This document shows, piece after piece, positions 35,701 to 45,117 of a stretch of DNA of 64,000 nucleotides (position 1 is the stretch's first letter; every line of letters begins with the position of its first letter). The notes under the pieces were generated by a model. The model was not told the origin of the DNA, searched no databases, and saw only the letters and a list, made by a program, of their open reading frames with translations. The position numbers and the translations under genes were made by a program. The stretch is from positions 99,415 through 163,414 of the forward strand of contig JAIBAP010000004.1 of NCBI GenBank assembly GCA_019695115.1, read 5' to 3'. This DNA comes from Caldilineales bacterium. Lineage in GTDB: Bacteria > Chloroflexota > Anaerolineae > J102.

Positions 35701-38336
35701 TAGACGCCGGCGGGTGCGGCAAACTGATACTGATTGACCTTATTGCGCCAGCCCTGATAGAGTGGGTCGTCCAGGGTATTGGCAACCGCCGCGGTTTCGT
35801 TCACGGCAGCGCTGGCAGTGGCGCCATCCAGATAGCCCCAGCTACCGTTCCAGGCTTGATCCGGTTCCCAGGTTTGGTTCTGGGTGTCGACATAGCTGAT
35901 CAAACGCCCGACGTTGACGCGACGCAGGTAGGGGCCGGGTGTGGGAGGCTCGACGGCATCCGGGTCATAGGCCTGGATCTCGACCGCCCCCAGTATCGCC
36001 GGCAGCAGATTGCCCGCCACCCGTTCGAGAACGATGTTCAACTGTCCGTCCGTGACCGTGACGACATAGCTGCGGTCGAGCGCGGCCCTGCCGCCCACCA
36101 GCGAGAACACATCCAGCCCCACCTCGACCTGATAACTTTCGAGCACGACCTTCATCACCCGCTGGCCGGCGGCGGTGGCGTCGAAATCGGCCAGACGCAG
36201 GCCCACCCGATAGGGGCCATTGGGCAGGGAGGTCTTGAATTCGACCTTGTTGCCCTCCTGCCAATCCTGGTAGAGGGCGGCATCGACGATCTGGCTGCCG
36301 GCCAGGTCGGCGACGAAGCGCGGCGTCGCTTCACGGTTCCACTGCCAGGTTCCGCCCGTATCGGCCTGCCAGGTCTGACCCAGGTTGTCGGTATAGGCAT
36401 TGCCAGCGGCATTGACGCGCAGCAGATAAGGGGTAGGGGTGGCGGTGGGCGTCGCCGTCGGCGTGGGCGTGGGCGTAGGGATGGGTGTTTCGTTGCTGCC
36501 CAGCTGCCGCACCTCGATCGCCGAGACGACCGGCGTCTTCGTGCCGCCGTTCTGGGCGAAGGCGATGTTCAACAGCCCATCCGACACGTTAGCGACATAG
36601 CTGCGATCCAGGGCCAGGTTCTTCCCCCCGGCCAGGGCGAAGATGTCCAGGGCGTCCTCGACCACCACGCCTTCGATCGTGATCCGCTCACGCCGTTGAC
36701 CGGCGCCGCTGACTGCAAACTCAGCGAATTTGAGCGTGATCTGGTAGACGCCGTTGGGGGCCGTGAACTGGTACTCGCCGCTGATCTCCTTGTACTTTTG
36801 ATACAGGGGATCGTCGTTGGTGTTGGCCAGCGATGCACCAGAGGACTTATTGTTGCCAGCGGTAGAACCCCAGGAACCAGGGACAAAAGCCTTGTCAGCG
36901 GCCCAGGTGTTGCCGGAAGTATCGTTGTAGACCGTGCCGCCCACGTTGACCCGCTGCAGATAAGGAACAGGGGTGGGTGTGGCCGTGCTGGTGGGTGTGA
37001 TCGTAGCCGTCGGTGTGGGGGTGGGGGTTTCGGTGGGGGTGGGGGTGTCGGTTGGCGCCGGAGTGGGGGTGAAGGGGACCCACGACTGGCCGGCGACCAG
37101 AGCGGCGCCCACATCGATGCGCCCGTGTCCGTAGTAGGCATCCCAGCCAGGTGCGCCCAAATCGACCGCCGTGCCCTCGATCAACGCCTGCAGATCGGTC
37201 GGCTTCAGATCGGGACGGATGGACAACAGCAGCGCCGCCAAACCGCTGACGTGCGGCGTCGCCATCGAGGTGCCCGAAAGCTTGGTGTACGAGTTCGGGT
37301 CACTCGTCCGCCAGTAGCTGCTCCAGATATCGACGCCCGGCGCCGTGACATCGACCGCCGGCCCAAAATTGCTGTAGGGCCACAGGCTGCTCTCGGCGTC
37401 GATGGCGGTCACCGACATGACCTCGGCGAAGGAGGCCGGATAGAACGGATTGCTGTTGTAGGCGTTGCCCGCCGCCGCCGCCACAAAGACGCCGTGGTCA
37501 TGGGCGTAGCGGATGGCGTCGTAGAGCGTCTGCGAATAGACCGGCCCGCCCAGGCTGAGGTTGATGATCTGGGCGCCGTGGTTGGTGGCATAGATGATGC
37601 CGGCGGCGATGTCGGCCCAGCTGCCGTTGTTGGCCGCGTTCAGCACTTTCACCGGCAGCAGGCTCACGCCGGGGGCCAGGCCGGTGGAACCCTGGCCGTT
37701 GTTCATGGCGGCGGCGGCGATGCCGGCGACATGGGTGCCGTGACCGTTGTCATCGGCTGTATTGTCGTTCTCCGGTTCGGGGACGAAGTTGTGGCCGGGA
37801 AGCAGGCGGCCGGCCAGTTCGGGGTGTGCGGGTGAGATGCCGGAGTCGATGATGGCGACGACCACGCCGGGGCTGCCGGTGGTGATGTCCCAGCCGGCGG
37901 GGGCGTCGATCAGCTGCGGCGCATAAACCAGGGCCGGGTTGTTGTAGTCAGGGTCGGTCGGATCGACCGTCCCTTCGACGATATAGTTCAATTCGGCCCA
38001 GGCCACGCCCGGCTCAGCCACCAGCGCCGCCGCCGTGCTCGTCGCCTCGCCCTTCCTGGTCTTGAACAGATGGATGCCGATCTCGCCCGTATAGCGCCTT
38101 TCTTTCAGATTGTAGCGATCCATCAGCGACCGGATCGACTCGGCGGTTGTCTCCGGCGCGAATTTCACCAACAACTCATCATCTTTGAATTTTTTGCTGC
38201 CATCGACCGCCGCATCGACTGCTGGTGGCTGCGGATCGCCTCTGACCACGCCCTGGAAAAGCAAAAAGCCCCCACCCAAAAAGAGTGCGGCCAGCACGAT
38301 AAGCCTGATGGCGAGACTGCGAGGCCAAATTTTCAT
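32754..38336 (-). CDS. Large secreted subtilisin (S8) with four malectin-like and several DUF11 domains
   Basis: 1860 residues from ATG 38336 (CACAAGGTTCTGCC upstream); an in-frame ATG at 38555 lies beyond the promoter and is rejected. Signal peptide about 1-32, prodomain (DDELLVKFAPETTAESIRSL) about 45-115, S8 domain with Asp164 (IIDSGI), His202 (GHGTH) and Ser357 (GTSMATPH), a Thr-Pro linker, three malectin-like domains (opening YLQRVNVGG, YLLRVNAAG and YLRRVNVG), an Ig-like segment, about three to four DUF11 modules, a Thr-Pro linker, a choice-of-anchor or MAM-like domain (DDFDPNADYTG), a linker and a fourth malectin-like domain. Unlike the other four proteases it has no N-terminal SdrD-B modules. 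It reads as a glycan-binding surface protease; substrate unknown. The terminal residues IEIRP and the stop fall in the repeat array. Confidence 0.9.
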   Translation of the reverse strand: MKIWPRSLAIRLIVLAALFLGGGFLLFQGVVRGDPQPPAVDAAVDGSKKFKDDELLVKFAPETTAESIRSLMDRYNLKERRYTGEIGIHLFKTRKGEATSTAAALVAEPGVAWAELNYIVEGTVDPTDPDYNNPALVYAPQLIDAPAGWDITTGSPGVVVAIIDSGISPAHPELAGRLLPGHNFVPEPENDNTADDNGHGTHVAGIAAAAMNNGQGSTGLAPGVSLLPVKVLNAANNGSWADIAAGIIYATNHGAQIINLSLGGPVYSQTLYDAIRYAHDHGVFVAAAAGNAYNSNPFYPASFAEVMSVTAIDAESSLWPYSNFGPAVDVTAPGVDIWSSYWRTSDPNSYTKLSGTSMATPHVSGLAALLLSIRPDLKPTDLQALIEGTAVDLGAPGWDAYYGHGRIDVGAALVAGQSWVPFTPTPAPTDTPTPTETPTPTPTATITPTSTATPTPVPYLQRVNVGGTVYNDTSGNTWAADKAFVPGSWGSTAGNNKSSGASLANTNDDPLYQKYKEISGEYQFTAPNGVYQITLKFAEFAVSGAGQRRERITIEGVVVEDALDIFALAGGKNLALDRSYVANVSDGLLNIAFAQNGGTKTPVVSAIEVRQLGSNETPIPTPTPTPTATPTATPTPYLLRVNAAGNAYTDNLGQTWQADTGGTWQWNREATPRFVADLAGSQIVDAALYQDWQEGNKVEFKTSLPNGPYRVGLRLADFDATAAGQRVMKVVLESYQVEVGLDVFSLVGGRAALDRSYVVTVTDGQLNIVLERVAGNLLPAILGAVEIQAYDPDAVEPPTPGPYLRRVNVGRLISYVDTQNQTWEPDQAWNGSWGYLDGATASAAVNETAAVANTLDDPLYQGWRNKVNQYQFAAPAGVYRLLFKFAEFESSSANNRLMRLSIEGAVVESALDVWAQVGAETAHDRVYYAQMTDGILNLAFAKAGGSRNPMISAVEVQQIGDIGGPYANILDLTDAAGASISSVRIGNRLYVTLPDADENSDNGSAQTVVVQALDTVSGDQEAVTLTEIAADIGVFRGGFMLSSAVGQAVNDGILNTATGHTLLVCYADANDSTDQRCNTVVTLAPGSADLQLSAYFSDDTPDENQTVSAQLTVRNNHGPDAATNLVIDVLAPVGIAVQSYNATQGVFDATSRQWYIESLPKDAEAVLSANGIVTARSGEYLTGGGTVRVMDQSERTPGNETAGGSVMVNPVDMRVTLAANDTTPDEGQTIRLTVAAKNLGPAALASGLAVAAPVPASLELMAASVEQGSYDASSGLWTVGSLGLNVEKRLFLDVRPRPGTGGQTVVANANLSAVDQAETNAGNNAAAVSLAVNGVDIVITATANAAVAAEGQSVTLTISAKNDGPGSLASGIVVRDVLPSGLSFLSALAEQGSYSQATGLWTLGSLSKGTTKRLTLAAQVATGTMGQTLVDVAELTAVDQYETDATDNSSSVALTVATPTPTATPTRTPTPTPTFTPTPTLTPTPTNTPTPTDTPTATPLPPPNQTVADDFDPNADYTGSDGTEPWLGFWQTLGDASGQVGSYVQIQPGCQSGACLSISVGGGIPGHGIRRAVDLAGVLAPELAFDLDAGAGSADGQLAVQASLDGADWTTLATFILGGSYPTHQTLALGGLTGASTQIRFYVVAAAAEQATMYVDNVTVSFFRPPPTPTPTETPTATPTPTLTPTPTETPTATATPTLTSTPTPPPYLKRVNSGGLAYTDGLGQVWSADQSYGAAGWWGYISGSAKSTTKAVAGTSDDLLYQKWRENPVEYRFAVPNGVYQVTLKFAEFEVSKATDRLMMITIEGVVVQSSLSIYGLVGKETALDRSYAVTVTDGELNILFAKNGGRKPPVISAIEIRP

Positions 38337-38393
38337 GGCAGAACCTTGTGTTTGGACGCTCTCCGGCGGGGGATGACCGGAAGAATTGACTGC

Positions 38394-38422
38394 ATTATAG
38401 CGCAAGAACGTGGGAAAGTCAA
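38394..38422 (-). promoter_or_regulatory. Near-consensus promoter of the large subtilisin gene
   Basis: Minus-strand TTGACT (38422-38417), a 17-base spacer and a perfect TATAAT (38399-38394), about 58 bases upstream of ATG 38336. The strongest promoter match in the island; no 11-bp direct repeat. Confidence 0.65.
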
Positions 38423-38499
38423 GATCGGTAAGTTCTTTTCTTGTGAAATCATGCGCAGACGGTTGGCGGCGGCAACGATGCTTTGGGGGCGACTGGGGC

Positions 38500-39345
38500 T
38501 TAACCGCGCAGACGCGGGGTAAACAGCCGCCAGCTGCCGGCCTGATAGGCGCCAAACGGATACGAGGCGCCTGCGACCTCGCCGGTGACCAGGTGAACAG
38601 GATACAGCAGGGGGGTGGTGGGCCGGACGCCGGGCGGGGTGGTCATGATCACGACGTAATCGGCTGGCAGCAGGTAACGAAAGAGGTAGGCGCCGTCAGG
38701 CTGCGAGAAGGTGCGGGCCAGGGGCACATCTTCGGCGTCGATGGCGCCGTTGCCGTTGGCGTCGCTGAACAGACGCAACTCGACATCGGTCAGGCCGGGT
38801 TCGTTCAGGCCCTGCTCGCCGTCTTCGTCGGCGTCAGCAAAAACGACGCCGCCGATGTCGCCGCGCAGGACGTAGCCAAAATCGACGTCCTGTTCGATGG
38901 CGCCCTCGCTCACCGAAATCAGGTAGGGTGAGACCCTGCTTTGGGGGCCGGCATGAATGCTATAACCGCGCGACGCGATCACAGCCGGATCGACCTCGAC
39001 CCAGTAAGCCCCAGCCGACTCCAGGTCGAAATTGTAGAAGCCGCTGATTGTGGTGGTCGTGGCGACTTGGGCATCGCCTTCACCCGGTTCGAAAAGCTCG
39101 TCGCCATCATCCCGGTACAGCCGAACCTCCACCGCATTCAGTCCGGCGTTTGGGCCTTCGTTCTGGCGGCCATCGCCATCCTGGTCGTTCCAAACATAGT
39201 CACCGATGGTGGCAATCACGGTATCGCTGTTTCTCGGCCCGTCAGCAATGGCCCCGGCCGGCCTTGCTGCTGCCAGCGGGTGCGGCAGGGCAAGGGCGGC
39301 CAGGGTCAGGATGAGAAGCAGGGGGAGGAGTTGGTTGCGGTTCAT
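38500..39345 (-). CDS. Small secreted protein with two SdrD-B modules
   Basis: 281 residues; ATG 39345 begins the signal peptide MNRNQLLPLLLILTLAALAL, with no clear ribosome site. Two SdrD-B modules follow: about 45-155 (IGDYVWNDQDGDGRQNEG, the longer loop type) and about 160-265 (GVVFADADEDGEQGLNEPG). The C-terminus GSWRLFTPRLRG is a shortened version of the LFTPLIFRRH tail of the next gene upstream. The modules resemble the fourth and fifth SdrD-B units of the 39431 protein, so it may be a cut-down paralogue. It lies 85 bases downstream of that gene and is likely in the same transcript unless the hairpin at 39385-39433 terminates. Confidence 0.8.
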   Translation of the reverse strand: MNRNQLLPLLLILTLAALALPHPLAAARPAGAIADGPRNSDTVIATIGDYVWNDQDGDGRQNEGPNAGLNAVEVRLYRDDGDELFEPGEGDAQVATTTTISGFYNFDLESAGAYWVEVDPAVIASRGYSIHAGPQSRVSPYLISVSEGAIEQDVDFGYVLRGDIGGVVFADADEDGEQGLNEPGLTDVELRLFSDANGNGAIDAEDVPLARTFSQPDGAYLFRYLLPADYVVIMTTPPGVRPTTPLLYPVHLVTGEVAGASYPFGAYQAGSWRLFTPRLRG

Positions 39346-39347
39346 GC

Positions 39348-39433
39348 GGCTGCGTGGTGCGTGCTGCGTGGTGCGTCATGCTCATGAGGGCGACGCCACA
39401 CGCAACACGCAGGTCGTGCGTTCGGCGCCCTCA
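39348..39433 (-). repeat. ACACGC-type short repeats and stop-codon hairpin
   Basis: Words gcgtggtgcgtgctgcgtggtgcgt and acacgcaacacgc fill most of this gap. Bases 39385-39392 (tgagggcg) pair with 39426-39433 (cgccctca), which include the stop codon of the 39431 gene. Termination is possible, but there is no T-run. Confidence 0.5.
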
Positions 39434-42400
39434 GTGACGGCGGAAGATCAAGGGGGTGAACAGCCTGAGGGCGGCGGGCTGGTCGGGGGCGTTACTGACC
39501 GGGCCGAAGAACTGACCATCGGCAAGGCTCTGGAGTTTGTACCAGAAGACGCCCTGGCCGGCGCTTTCATCGACCCACTCGTAGCTGGCGCCGGTTTCGT
39601 TGCCGGCGGCGGTGATGACGCCCGACACGGACTGGTAGGCGCCGTCGGCGCTGGTCGCGCGCCAGACCCGGAAGCCGTCCTGCGCCTGCTCGTAGCTGGT
39701 GGTCCAGCGCACCGCCACGCCGGCGCCGGTGTTGGCAGCCGTAAAGCTGGCGAGTTGCACGGCGGTGGGGGCGATGTAGCCGAAGTCGGCCAGGACGTAG
39801 TTCTGGCCGAGGACCAGGTTGACGGTGTGAGGCACGCTGGTGGTGCGGGCCAGACCGGGCAGGCTGGCGGGGACGCTGACTTCGTACACGCCGGGGGCCA
39901 GGTCGCCGACGATGTAGACGCCGGTGGCGTTGGTGCTGACCGTGGTTTCTTCGAGCGTGCTGACGTTGCGCACCGTCACCGGTACGCCGGCGATGCCCAG
40001 GTTCTCGCCCAGGTCTTGCTGGCCGTTGCCGTTCGAGTCCAGGTAGGCGAAGTCGCCGATGCTGCCGAAGAGGACGTGACCGAAGTCGTTGTCGGGGGCC
40101 GAACCGCTGGAGCCGACCACGATCAGGAGGACATCGCGGATGATGGGCGTGGTGTTCTGCAGGCCGGGCGGCGGCGTCTCGACCACCAGGTAATCGCCGG
40201 GCAGTTGGCTGGTGAAGAGGTAGGAGCCATCCTGCAAGGTATTCTGGCAGGCGATGGGGTTGGAGCCGGGGTCGACCAGGCCATCGTTGTCGGTATCGCG
40301 GTAGAGGCAGACCTGGGTGTTGGGGATGCCGTCCTCGCCCAGACCCTGCTGGCCGTCTTCGTCCCAGTCGAAGAAGACCGTGCCCGAGATGTTGCCGCGA
40401 CCGGCGTAGCCGAAGTCGGCGTCCTGGTAGGCCTGGTTGGGGCCGAGATTGACATAGTGCGGTTCGGGGCCGCTGTCGGGGCCGGGGATGAAGGTGTAGC
40501 CGGGTAGGTCGCCTTCATCGACGTCCACCCAGTAGCCGGCAGGGGCCAGGTCTTCGAAGCTGTAGGCGCCGTCGCCGGCCGTGTCCTGACTGGCCTTCAG
40601 GGTGTCGCCCGTTCCCGGTTCGAAGACGTGGTCGCCGTCATCCTGGTAGAGGCGCACGGTGACGCCGTTGAAACCGCGGTTGGCGCCATCATCCTGTACG
40701 CCGTTGCCGTTGATGTCATTCCAGACATAGTCGCCGATCGAGCCGGCGGCCTGAATCTTGGCGCAGGCATCGTCGTACACAGGGGCGGGTTGGCGGCCGC
40801 CGCTGTCCTGGGCATGGCTGACGCCGGCCAGGTCGCAAGTCTGTCCTGGCTCTTCGACGCGATAGCCGAAATCGGCGGTCAGGTAGGAGGAGTTGTTCGT
40901 GGCAAGGGTGACGGGCTGCGGCTCGTTGGCGGTGGTCAGATTCACGCCCGCTGGCAATGTGCTTTCGTCCACGTTCACGCAGTAGTTCCCGGCGGCCAGG
41001 AATTGGAACAGATAGCTGCCATTGCCGGCGGTTGTCTGCGTGCGGAGGGGCGCGCCGGCGCCAGGACAGGCGCCCTGGTACAGGTTCACCACCACGCCGT
41101 TGAGACCCGGCTCGACCCCGCCATCAGGCAGGCCGCTGCCATCCACATCGTAGAAGACGCGGTCGCCGATGACGCCGTCGCCGGTGAAGTAGTAGCCGAA
41201 ATCGGCAGTCGTGTAGTCCTGGCCGCTGCTCAGGCTCACGTTCAGGGGCATATTGCCGCTGGTGAGGGCGTAGTTGGCTGGGACAGTGGTCTCGTCCACG
41301 CGCACGGTGTAGCTACCGGCGGCCAGGTTGCCGAAGAGGTAGTAGCCGGTCGTGCCCGGTTCGGTGACGATGGTGCGCACCAGGGTGGCGCCCTGGTAGA
41401 GGTTGACGGTGACGCCGGGCAGCCCAGGCTCACCACCATCCTGAACGCCATCGCGGTCGGTGTCCTGCCAGACGCGATCGCCGAGGGTGGCGTCGTTGGC
41501 GTCGAACTTGGACGGTGAGGTGTGAGCCGAGGCCAGCGTCGTCGTGCCGCAGACGCCATTGGTGGCGCTCTTGGGCACCGAGAACTCGTAGATCACGTTC
41601 CACTCCCAGTATTCTCCTGAGGTCTGGTTATAGTTGTAAGGTGGGGAGTGCTTGATCGGGTCGCCCCAGACGCCGCCGCTCCAATTCGAGTTCTCCAGGT
41701 TCCAATGCAGCGAGGTTTTGGCGGTGCTGCCGGCCGGGTTGGGTGTAGAACTGCTGCCATCGGCGCCGGTGAAGCCCGACGTCCAGGCGCCGGTAGTCCC
41801 GTTGAGCAGGTCGAGCGTGATCGTCCGGCTGCCGCCTGGGTAGGTGATGGCGAAGACAGCCTTGTCGCTTCCCTTCAGATCGCCGAACTTGTGGCTGCTC
41901 CAGCCATCCTGGGCCAGGTAGGCAGCGTCGCTGTCGGCATAGACATTGCTGTTGAAGGCGCGGTCGACTACGAACGCCCAGTAGCAGACGCTGGCGCCTT
42001 CGAAACCGTAGAGATTGCCGTTGGCATCGGCCGGCGGCGAGGTGAAGTGGCTGACATAGCTGTAGTTGGCATCCAGCCGGCCATCCACCACCGGGTCGGC
42101 GGCGGGGGCCAGGGATTGGGTGGACAGGGCGGCCGCCGTAGACTGGACGGCCTCGAAGGTGAGAACGACATCGAAGCTGGCGCCTGGGGCTAGATCGGCG
42201 CCAAAGCTGACCGTCAGGTCGCTCCAGTTGAGCACGCCGTCGTCGGTGTTATCGTTGGAGGCCGGGGAAGCGCCCAGATAGGTCAATTCGGCCGGGTCGT
42301 AGTAGTCCTCCAGGGGCAGGACGGTGATGGTGGTGGAGCCGGTGTTGGTGACGCGGACGTTGAATTGCACCTGCTGGCCGACGAAGATGCCGCCTTCCGT

Positions 42401-44899
42401 CAGCAGTGTCTTCTCGATGGCCAGCTCTGCAAACGGCTCGGTGTAGCCAAAGTCGGCTTCGAGATAGCTCTCGCCTTCGCCGAGGCTGATGAGGGGGGTG
42501 GGGTTGTTGTAGGTGGTGGTGACATAGCCGGCAGGCACCGTCGCCTCGTTGACGCTCACAAAGTAGTCATCCGGGGTCAGATCCTGGAACAGGTATTTGC
42601 CGTTGAGGTTGGTGGTCTGCGTGCTCACCAGTGTATCGGCGCCGGTGAAGACGCCATCGCCGTTGTCGCGATACAGCCGCACCGTCACGCCGCTGAGTCC
42701 TGGCTCGCCCGCCTCCTGGAGGCCATCATGGTTGATGTCGTGCCAGACCGTATCGCCGATCTCGCCCGGACAGACGCCCGGCTCGGCGATGATGGTGTTT
42801 GTGCCGATCTTGCTGGGCGAGGCATGGATGTAGGGCACATCGATCGAGCCGAAGCCGGCGGCGCCGAAGGCAGCCTTGTTGATCTGGACTTCGTAGATGA
42901 CGTCGTAGATCCAGTCGGGGTAGGTGGGGTTGGGAGTATAAAAGGCGTCGGTGGCGGGTGAATCGTCCTCGAGATCGGTGCCCAACGAGGTGCAGACGCC
43001 GCCAGAGCAGTACCCGGTCTGGTTCATGCTGTAGTCGAGCGAGGTACCCCAGGCGGTGATGTTGGCGGCGCTGCCGAGGTTCATATCGCCCTCGCCGCCC
43101 GCCACGCCCAGCGAGGCGTAGCCGGAGGGATGGGCGGCGTTGACCGTGGTGGAGGTGAGGTAGTCGAGCTTGAAGTCCAGCAGCAGGTTGTCGTTGGCGT
43201 CGTAACCCAGGAACTGGGCATGGTCGGAACCGGTCAGGTTGCCAAAGGTGTGCCCGCCGGGCCAGCCGATGGCATTGGCGCCATAGGTGTTGTCGACGAA
43301 GTCCTTGTCGATGGCGAGCACCATGTAGACACTGTTGCCAGAAGCCTGGTAGAAGGTGGCCAGTTTGCCGAAAAGGGCGCCGTTGGCGGTGTAGCAGACT
43401 TCATGGGCATCGGGCGAGTTGCGATAGACATCGTCGTATTTGCCATCGATCACGGGCGGGTCGTTGACGAAGACACGGGTCACGTCGGTGGCCATGCCGA
43501 ACTTGCTGGGTTGGTTGCCCGAGGTGGCGGTCAGGGTGGTGACATCGACCACTCCGTCGGCAGCGTTGGCCGGGACTTGCACCTCGGCCACGATGTATTG
43601 TGTTTGGCCGGGGTTCAGACAGACCGGGTTGGGCAGAGCCGGCTCGTTGGGATTGACGGTCTCGTGGACGCCATTGTGGTTGAGGTCATTCCACAGCAGC
43701 ACCGTCCAGCCTTCGCTGGAGGCTGCCGACACCGCGAAACAGTCATAGCTCTGGCTGTTGTTCGTCAGTTCGTGACCGTAGAACAACACCGTGCCGGCGA
43801 CGGCATAATTGTCATGGTTGGGCTGCAACGAGAGCAGACCACCCACCTGTGTGCGGTCGGTGGCTGTGGCGATCAGGCCACTCCCCTGTTTTGCCGCCGT
43901 CACCGTGGTGACATCCAGGACGCCAACCGGGGTTCCGGCCGGCACGTCGATCTCGACCAGGATGCGAAAACTGACATTGGGGCCGAGGCTGACAGGGCTG
44001 GTGATCTGGGTGTCGCCCACTTCTTTGATACCGTTGCCGTTGAGGTCGCGGTAGATGCGGGTGGCCCAGCCCTGACTGGAGGAGGCGCTGAAGGTGAAGT
44101 TGCCGGTGGTTTGGCCGATGGTGGCCACATGGGCATAGGTGCGCGTTTGCCCCGCCACACCGGCGCCGCTGTTGTCGGGCGTCAGCGTCAGCCCCGTGCT
44201 ATAGCAAATTTCCAGTTTGGGGCGTTGGCTGGCGGTGCCATCGTCGCTGCTCTTGAACTTGGTTTCGTTCTTGGGGCTGGTGACGGGCGATTCCAGGATG
44301 ACGCCGTAGTTGGCGGCCGGGTTGGTCAGCCAGTCCTGCGCGACCGAAGTGAGATCCCAGATCGCCCAGTAGTTCTTGACATCCTTGACCACAGCCTCGC
44401 TGTCGATGACCGCGGCGCTGTAGTCACCGCCCAGAGTTGACCAAAGCTGGTTGGCGGCCTTGTTGCGCGCCTTCCAGGTGACCTCCGCCTCGGTCCAGGA
44501 GTTGGTCAGTTTGTGGGCGTTGATGGTGGCGTTGCCGTCGCGAACTTCCTTCACCCACAACGAGAGCGTGGCGCTGGCGATCACGCTGCCGGCCGGGAGA
44601 CCGGAGAGATCGAAACGCAGGAGAGAACGGTTGAGTTTGCCGTTCTCGGTCTTGACCCGCAGTTCGTTGTCGCCCCCACGGCGTTCGTCCTGCTTGTCTT
44701 GCTTGATGTAGGCGTCGGCGCCGACCGATGCTGCTGGTTGCAGCACCTGGCAGGTGAGGGCGCCGGCGGCCGGGGCGGCAGCCGGGGCGGCAGCCGGGGC
44801 GAGCGCCGGAACGGCAGCCAGGCCGGGCGTGGCGATGATCAGGCTAAGCAGCACGATCACAACCAGAAGGGGATGGAGGTGAAGTTTGAAGTTCCTCAT
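39431..44899 (-). CDS. Secreted DNRLRE and SdrD-B surface protein with FTPLIFRRH tail
   Basis: 1822 residues from ATG 44899, with TTGGAGTCAGCTGCC before it. Signal peptide to about residue 30, an Ala-Pro stretch, a DNRLRE (CBM96-like) domain at about 45-220 (VGADAYIKQDKQDERRGGDN ... LLRFDLSGLP), beta-sandwich segments, a first unknown globular domain (APTIDGKYDD-like start, near 480-690), SdrD-B, DUF11 (VNVRVTNTGSTTITVLPL-like), a second globular domain of similar type (DGRLDANYSYVSHF), then five more SdrD-B modules, six in all. The C-terminus has the fibronectin-III-like module (AVRWTTSYEQAQDGFRVWRA ... WYKLQS) and the tail ALRLFTPLIFRRH. Probably a cell-surface filament or adhesin. A promoter with direct-repeat site 5 lies about 220 bases upstream; the leader (44900-45117) has no recognisable riboswitch. 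Confidence 0.87.
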   Translation of the reverse strand: MRNFKLHLHPLLVVIVLLSLIIATPGLAAVPALAPAAAPAAAPAAGALTCQVLQPAASVGADAYIKQDKQDERRGGDNELRVKTENGKLNRSLLRFDLSGLPAGSVIASATLSLWVKEVRDGNATINAHKLTNSWTEAEVTWKARNKAANQLWSTLGGDYSAAVIDSEAVVKDVKNYWAIWDLTSVAQDWLTNPAANYGVILESPVTSPKNETKFKSSDDGTASQRPKLEICYSTGLTLTPDNSGAGVAGQTRTYAHVATIGQTTGNFTFSASSSQGWATRIYRDLNGNGIKEVGDTQITSPVSLGPNVSFRILVEIDVPAGTPVGVLDVTTVTAAKQGSGLIATATDRTQVGGLLSLQPNHDNYAVAGTVLFYGHELTNNSQSYDCFAVSAASSEGWTVLLWNDLNHNGVHETVNPNEPALPNPVCLNPGQTQYIVAEVQVPANAADGVVDVTTLTATSGNQPSKFGMATDVTRVFVNDPPVIDGKYDDVYRNSPDAHEVCYTANGALFGKLATFYQASGNSVYMVLAIDKDFVDNTYGANAIGWPGGHTFGNLTGSDHAQFLGYDANDNLLLDFKLDYLTSTTVNAAHPSGYASLGVAGGEGDMNLGSAANITAWGTSLDYSMNQTGYCSGGVCTSLGTDLEDDSPATDAFYTPNPTYPDWIYDVIYEVQINKAAFGAAGFGSIDVPYIHASPSKIGTNTIIAEPGVCPGEIGDTVWHDINHDGLQEAGEPGLSGVTVRLYRDNGDGVFTGADTLVSTQTTNLNGKYLFQDLTPDDYFVSVNEATVPAGYVTTTYNNPTPLISLGEGESYLEADFGYTEPFAELAIEKTLLTEGGIFVGQQVQFNVRVTNTGSTTITVLPLEDYYDPAELTYLGASPASNDNTDDGVLNWSDLTVSFGADLAPGASFDVVLTFEAVQSTAAALSTQSLAPAADPVVDGRLDANYSYVSHFTSPPADANGNLYGFEGASVCYWAFVVDRAFNSNVYADSDAAYLAQDGWSSHKFGDLKGSDKAVFAITYPGGSRTITLDLLNGTTGAWTSGFTGADGSSSTPNPAGSTAKTSLHWNLENSNWSGGVWGDPIKHSPPYNYNQTSGEYWEWNVIYEFSVPKSATNGVCGTTTLASAHTSPSKFDANDATLGDRVWQDTDRDGVQDGGEPGLPGVTVNLYQGATLVRTIVTEPGTTGYYLFGNLAAGSYTVRVDETTVPANYALTSGNMPLNVSLSSGQDYTTADFGYYFTGDGVIGDRVFYDVDGSGLPDGGVEPGLNGVVVNLYQGACPGAGAPLRTQTTAGNGSYLFQFLAAGNYCVNVDESTLPAGVNLTTANEPQPVTLATNNSSYLTADFGYRVEEPGQTCDLAGVSHAQDSGGRQPAPVYDDACAKIQAAGSIGDYVWNDINGNGVQDDGANRGFNGVTVRLYQDDGDHVFEPGTGDTLKASQDTAGDGAYSFEDLAPAGYWVDVDEGDLPGYTFIPGPDSGPEPHYVNLGPNQAYQDADFGYAGRGNISGTVFFDWDEDGQQGLGEDGIPNTQVCLYRDTDNDGLVDPGSNPIACQNTLQDGSYLFTSQLPGDYLVVETPPPGLQNTTPIIRDVLLIVVGSSGSAPDNDFGHVLFGSIGDFAYLDSNGNGQQDLGENLGIAGVPVTVRNVSTLEETTVSTNATGVYIVGDLAPGVYEVSVPASLPGLARTTSVPHTVNLVLGQNYVLADFGYIAPTAVQLASFTAANTGAGVAVRWTTSYEQAQDGFRVWRATSADGAYQSVSGVITAAGNETGASYEWVDESAGQGVFWYKLQSLADGQFFGPVSNAPDQPAALRLFTPLIFRRH

Positions 44900-45117
44900 G
44901 GCAGCTGACTCCAATAGAGTGGAAGGTGATGGATGACCACGATGAAGACGTATCGAACTGCCCTCATCGCCGGAAGTAATCGAGACTATGAGTTCATCTC
45001 GCGCGCCAACGTCCCGCAGACGCTGCCGGACTTTGGCGCCGAACGATGCTCCAACAAAGGTGTTCGCAGTGAGGGAATCGTTCGCTAAAAAAACGTCTGC
45101 AACCCCTTCTAACCCAC

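Noticed and set aside
38337..38555. N-terminal extension of the large subtilisin from ATG 38555
   Set aside because: It would read through a TTGACT-17-TATAAT promoter and lacks a signal peptide; ATG 38336 starts a typical one.
44900..45117. c-di-GMP or other known riboswitch in the leader of the 39431 gene
   Set aside because: I looked for GEMM, cobalamin and SAM conserved words and found none; only the promoter with direct repeat is supported.
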